A stretch of DNA of 64,000 nt from assembly GCA_030141605.1 (NCBI GenBank), contig JAQGDQ010000123.1:1-64000 (forward strand), read 5' to 3'. Source of the stretch: Tubiluchus corallicola (lineage: Eukaryota > Priapulida > Priapulimorpha > Priapulimorphida > Tubiluchidae). The position numbers were made by a program, and so were the translations under genes. Below, one piece after another: positions 61,301 through 64,000 of this stretch. Below the pieces are notes generated by a model. That model did not search any database and was not told the origin of the DNA. It worked only from the letters and a program-made list of their open reading frames with translations. Every line of letters starts with the position of its first letter. Positions within the stretch are counted from its first letter, which is position 1.

Positions 61301-63868
61301 TCCAAAAAAGTTTTGTGTAATTTTCACTTTTACAAACATCGCATAAATATTGCCAGTTGTGAGGTACTAGAATTGCTTTACTATCAAATACTTCAGTTAT
61401 AACTAATTTTTAAATGAACTATTAACCAGCATACTGCAGCATTTAAGCACTACCACAAACTTTAAATCTAACATGACAGATTTTTTCACAACAGGGTGCA
61501 ATTCATACTACTTCTAGGTCGGGTAGCTACATGCATTTAACAGAACATGTTTTGCTAATTCAACAAAAGACAACAAAAAATTTGACTAGGAAAAAATTTA
61601 ACAAATTTAAAGCAATTATGTCCTCTTTAACTCCTTCAGGACTGCCATTATTTTCAAAATAGGCCTTATAAGACTTATGAGTTGTGAATTATTTGTTACT
61701 GAGCCCAGACATAACTAAATGATTACAAATTAGGTACTGTTCTATTCAGGAGAATCTCGACTATCCAATCACGCTATTTGTTTAAATAATTATAAGTGAT
61801 TTAATTGGTTAAATTAAGAAAGACATGCCCTTTTCAGGCACTCCAAATTAAAAAATTCAGTAGCTTAGTCTGGTGTACACTTGCATAATCGTACACACTA
61901 TTGATCGCTTTCTTCCTACAACCCAAGAGAAACGTCTGTTGTATAGAGTTCCAGGAAAAACTAACCGATCAGCCAAGGAAAAATTTAGGACATTTCATCT
62001 TTTAACAGGAATGTCTTCTTGAAAATATAGGCGCCTTGAGGCTAAAGTGTAGCAGTGTTATGCCTGGATAGTTAAAATTTCCTGCATTAGCTGATTTCAC
62101 ACAAGTGATAGTGCACATTGTTACAGTGCAAACACTGCAGTTGCTGAAAGCTTTTTTCAATTTTTTTCTCGAAAAATCGATTTTTAATTTGTCTATGGTA
62201 AACAAATGTATTTTATATATAGTTTTGCATGAAAATCCATTGCGTGGGGAACAGAAACTACAAAAATATCAAATATAATGCAATCACTGCTTAGTGCGAG
62301 CAGTTTTTCATGAACCAATGCAAAATGCAGCAAACACTTGCTGTCTTGAAGGTATTAAATAAATAACTGCTAAATCAGACATGTTACTAACGACACGTTC
62401 AGACTAGCAAGTTTTCAGTCCCAAGTTTTCGCTTTGAGAGCAAATTTGCAAGTGTGAACTGTCGGCAAAAAATTGCAAACTCTCTGACAGTTGATTTTCT
62501 GCGAGCTATTTCTAGTGCAGTGGTTCCCAACCTTTTGTTGACGGCGCCCCCTTTCCAGAACCCTGCATCACATCGCTACCCCACGAAGACCATAATCACG
62601 TGTTATACCATTAAACATCATTATTATTCGCATTTTTTAACTTACTATTCAACAAGTTATTGAACAATAAGCGATTGCTTCACTAATTCATGTTGGGTTG
62701 AGTTCTTGATTTATATGTAATTATTAGTTTTGTTTTTGATGAGTTTAAATTTTCCGTTTTCCTTGCCAATTTAAATTTTGCCTCTTCTCATAGCCAAACT
62801 TATTTACTGTTTCTAAATTTAAACTCATTTGAACTTGTTGCCTCATTTATTTTTATTTTATTTATTTATTTTTTATTTTGTAAAGTTGCTGATTATTTTC
62901 ATTTGTACATACCTTACTTGACAGGTCACTTAATTTTCTTCAGCTTGGATAGGGGTGGTTGACTTGGTGACCCTTGGTCTTTTCGCCACCCCGTCTCTTT
63001 TCCGTCCTTATTTTAGTTTTTACCTTTTGTTTATGTTTATTTTGTAACACTCAGAGACAAATAAATTTTTTACTTACTTATGTTAGCAAAATTACTCACT
63101 TACATTAAAGTGGCGGTTGCACATGTTTCTCAGCGATCAGTAATGCAACAGTAATAGGTATCTAAGGTAAAATAAATAGCGACTCGCTTTCAGGTGGTGT
63201 ACACTGTACATAGAACAACTTGCATTTTCATTTTCCCAGAATATCAAGCACTGATATGCCATTTAGAAAGGAAAAACCCAGTTTCACTTTCCAGAACAAA
63301 ATAATGTAATGAGAAACTGAGGAAACAAGACCTACTTACATATTTTTCATAAAACAGCATTTTTTCAAAATAATTTTGGACTAGCCCACTACCCCACGTG
63401 CTTGGGGATCCCACAGGGGTCTAGTGTGAACGCCTCGGCGAGTTACTCTCGGAACTTCACGCAGTTAATAGAGAAATGAGTGTCAGCTCGTTCTTACTGT
63501 GGGAGAGTAACTCAGCAAGGTTTCTCTCTAAATGCAAACTCGCAAGTATGAACTGCTTTGCAAACTCTCCGACAGTTGCTACGAGTTGATTTCATTGCTG
63601 TCTAGACGTGAACACCTCCGCTAGTTACTCTCGGAACTTCACACAGTTAATAGAGAAATGAGTGTCTGCTCGTGCTGAACTTCGAAAAGTAACTCATAGC
63701 AAGTTTTGTTCTCTAGTCTGAACATGCTTGCGAGTAACATGGTGAGTTTACTTGGCGGAAAAACCTGCTAAAGTGAATGCGACATAAGACATATGGTCTA
63801 CTTACATATCACGATGTTCTCCCGTTTGTGTGTGACTGCTTAAATCACGGTTACTTGAAAAATATTTC
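48381..63868 (-). CDS. Unrecognised multi-U1-type zinc-finger protein, 5' partial
   Basis: Exons, high to low: 63868-63806, 63388-63340 (weak), 61366-61293 (weak), 61137-61074, 59948-59836, 59709-59611, 58787-58754, 57896-57832, 54515-54453, 52780-52714, 51917-51808, 49264-49199, 48429-48381 (tentative end, TAG). Phases join without a break, giving about 280 residues. Four finger units are seen: KYFSSNRDLSSHTQTGEH (its CxxC half lies upstream); CKLC...HVKSDRH; CLTCLKYFTSTFYLVTH then LKGSRH; CSFCRLEF...HFRSELH. Each ends H-x5-H, typical of U1/matrin-type C2H2 fingers that bind double-stranded RNA or sit in RNP proteins. In the three complete fingers a phase-2 intron cuts the codon right after the second Cys; the first visible exon starts at the same place. 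Between fingers are helical stretches such as MDKVLRCSQEMGLKPVYNLF. I do not recognise the orthology group. The 5' end is outside the window; the true 3' end is uncertain. Confidence 0.62.
49560..49645 (-). mobile_element. Second tRNA-like SINE head
   Basis: The - strand has box A (GGTAGCTCTGGTGCC) and box B (GGTTCAAGTCC) about 40 bases apart, followed by a T/A-rich tail. The acceptor stem is not recognisable. Likely a different tRNA-derived SINE from the one near 12 kb, lying in an intron of the zinc-finger gene. Confidence 0.5.
50505..50878. mobile_element. Tc1/mariner-like MITE, second copy
   Basis: The right end AGATATGAGTGTA, read inverted, gives TACACTCATATCTCGGTTTG, nearly the left end of the 43.4-kb element. 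The left end is decayed but keeps GGCTTGCCGGACAAAAGCGG. It lies in a zinc-finger gene intron. Confidence 0.5.
52250..52318. repeat. (AAT)n microsatellite
   Basis: About 22 AAT units, immediately before a CCTGGTAAAACG-family repeat; probably spread with it. Confidence 0.92.
52322..52450. repeat. Dispersed repeat (CCTGGTAAAACG family)
   Basis: Shares CGCCTGGTAAAACGACACTG, ATCCCAGTGTGCACCA and TCTTATTGACAAAATAAAGT with 21905-22030 (same strand) and, inverted, with 170-255. Family not classified. Confidence 0.5.
52962..53372. repeat. Dispersed repeat, about 410 bp, copy 2
   Basis: Partner of 14025-14437, aligned over the full length with small indels. Lies in a zinc-finger gene intron, followed directly by a pogo-like terminal fragment. 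Confidence 0.7.
53385..53540. mobile_element. Solo terminal region of a pogo-like element
   Basis: CAGTAGACTCTGCATAATTC, GGATCTGTGTAATTTGG and further CGGAATTTGG words resemble the terminal region of Tigger-type elements. No matching opposite end was found. Confidence 0.3.
53708..54118. repeat. Pentamer satellite inside a long inverted repeat
   Basis: About 300 bp of ATAAT pentamers (53768-54069), with a TAA-rich break near 53923 and a block of ACATA variants near 53990-54050. It is enclosed by inverted arms of about 60 bases: left AAATTTACTGATTACACTCT...GGAGAAATATT, right AATATTTCTCCGC...AGAGTGTAATCAGTAAATTT. The arms differ at only a few positions. Confidence 0.9.
54265..54345. mobile_element. 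End fragment of the TTAA-flanked MITE
   Basis: Contains the block GTGTTAAAATGCATACTTTT and AAAAATCATCCTGTCTTCCT, matching the terminal 80 bases of the inverted copy at 60.8 kb. It lies next to the pentamer foldback, in a zinc-finger gene intron. Confidence 0.5.
55493..56030. mobile_element. CAGTGGC-family MITE copy
   Basis: Begins CAGTGGCAGCTC and shares long blocks with 14792-15371, including the Myb-like GCATGCAGCCAT and TACTTGTATGGAACCAGAG segments. The right end (CACTAATTATAACTACAAG) is decayed. It lies in an intron of the zinc-finger gene. Confidence 0.6.
56108..56450. mobile_element. Partial Tigger/pogo-like copy
   Basis: Shares TCCTCGATTAATGACTCCCC, TTTAACGATGCACAGTTTCG and GCCAAGGAATTTTGTCTGTA with the element at 56990, but the first bases and the whole right end are missing. 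Confidence 0.55.
56592..56789 (+). CDS. Exon-like open segment, + strand, unknown
   Basis: A pyrimidine-rich acceptor (TTTTCCATTAG) precedes 198 open bases with markedly higher GC than the surroundings, ending at a weak donor (CGCAA|GTACCA). It reads about 65 residues, rich in Lys, Asp, Glu and Val (SVRKNFGNPWKEEIEADAAG, GQVDVVQPGDEVNKNEEI). Both ends are phase 1. The open frame also extends from ATG 56560 to a stop at 56841. It lies between two Tigger-like MITE pieces and inside an intron of the - strand zinc-finger gene. It could be an exon of a nested gene, a processed fragment, or repeat cargo. No homolog recognised. Confidence 0.3.
56990..57671. mobile_element. Tigger/pogo-like MITE
   Basis: Left end TACAGTAAGTCCTCGCTTAG and right end, inverted, TATAGTAAATCCTCGCTTAA, with TA at both borders. 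The interior repeats the motifs TTTCGTTTTAACGATGC/AATGTTTC typical of pogo-group TIR regions. A partial sister copy with the same left part lies at 56108-56450. No transposase frame. Confidence 0.65.
58022..58632. mobile_element. MITE with TTAA target duplication
   Basis: About 610 bp between two TTAA tetramers (58018 and 58633), with ends AGGAAGACAGGATG and GGTCCGGTTTTGCT forming an imperfect inverted pair. It is non-coding. TTAA target sites point to piggyBac- or Kolobok-type transposases. Other copies: 60223-60816 (inverted), 37277-37426 (internally deleted), and fragments at 20255-20640 and 54265-54345. Confidence 0.65.
60223..60816. mobile_element. TTAA-flanked MITE, inverted copy
   Basis: About 594 bp between TTAA at 60219 and 60817, in reverse orientation to the copy at 58 kb: starts AGCAAAACCGGGCCC, ends ATCCTGCTTCCT. 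The 191-codon open frame across it (60171-60746) is fortuitous, since the sister copy is closed in that frame. It lies in a zinc-finger gene intron. Confidence 0.65.
63421..63720. repeat. Tandem duplication, about 184 bp
   Basis: GTGAACGCCTCGGCGAGTTA / GTGAACACCTCCGCTAGTTA, each followed by CTCTCGGAACTTCAC and GTTAATAGAGAAATGAGTGT, occur at 63426 and 63610. A related, more diverged stretch lies at 62395-62520. It sits between the first two exons of the zinc-finger gene. Confidence 0.75.
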
Positions 63869-64000
63869 CTGTAAAACAGCAACAAATGCTTTTTAATGAA
63901 AGCACACACATGTCCAAATATGCTTAAGGCAACTCCAACTAGCACTTTTGCTCATTTCTGAGATTATCCTTGCTAATGAAATGGAATGCAGCCTAACAAC

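Overview
This is AT-rich, repeat-dense animal nuclear DNA. The genes are built from short exons (34 to about 460 bases) with clean GT/AG borders, separated by introns of 0.2 to 7 kb. Gene content (an FGD-type Rho exchange factor and homologs of human C12orf56 and C2orf68) says metazoan. Intron sizes and the mix of LINE, SINE and MITE debris suggest an invertebrate, but I cannot name the phylum from sequence alone.

Layout. (1) Positions 1 to about 16950, + strand: the 3' two thirds of an FGD-family gene (end of the DH domain, PH, FYVE-like finger, second PH). Its 5' end lies before the window. Its introns hold a 49-bp minisatellite, microsatellites, LINE tails, a tRNA-derived SINE, a dimeric 5S rRNA-derived element and several MITEs. 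(2) About 16950-20680: gene-poor, with two hAT-type MITE copies and a tandem array. (3) 20683-39906, - strand: a complete C12orf56-like gene of 11 coding exons, tail to tail with FGD. One intron carries a LINE ORF1 remnant with a PHD finger, and others carry long satellites. (4) 42001-45993, - strand: a complete four-exon C2orf68-like gene, with an extra transmembrane-coding exon candidate in its last intron. (5) About 48380 to beyond 64000, - strand: a gene I do not recognise, encoding at least four U1/matrin-type zinc fingers (H-x5-H). It was assembled from about 13 small exons whose reading phases agree throughout. Its 5' end is outside the window.

The genes have no obvious joint pathway; this looks like an ordinary animal gene neighbourhood. 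Most interesting: the multi-finger gene, in which each finger whose two halves are both visible is cut by a phase-2 intron at the same codon; the FGD FYVE domain, which has lost the basic/His PI3P-binding signature; the possible membrane-anchoring alternative exon in C2orf68; the 5S-headed element; two minisatellites with alternating higher-order repeats; and a pentamer satellite enclosed in a long inverted repeat.

Most long open frames in the window are translations of microsatellites or repeats and are not reported as genes. Exon borders were read by eye. Where two frames or two donors compete, this is stated.
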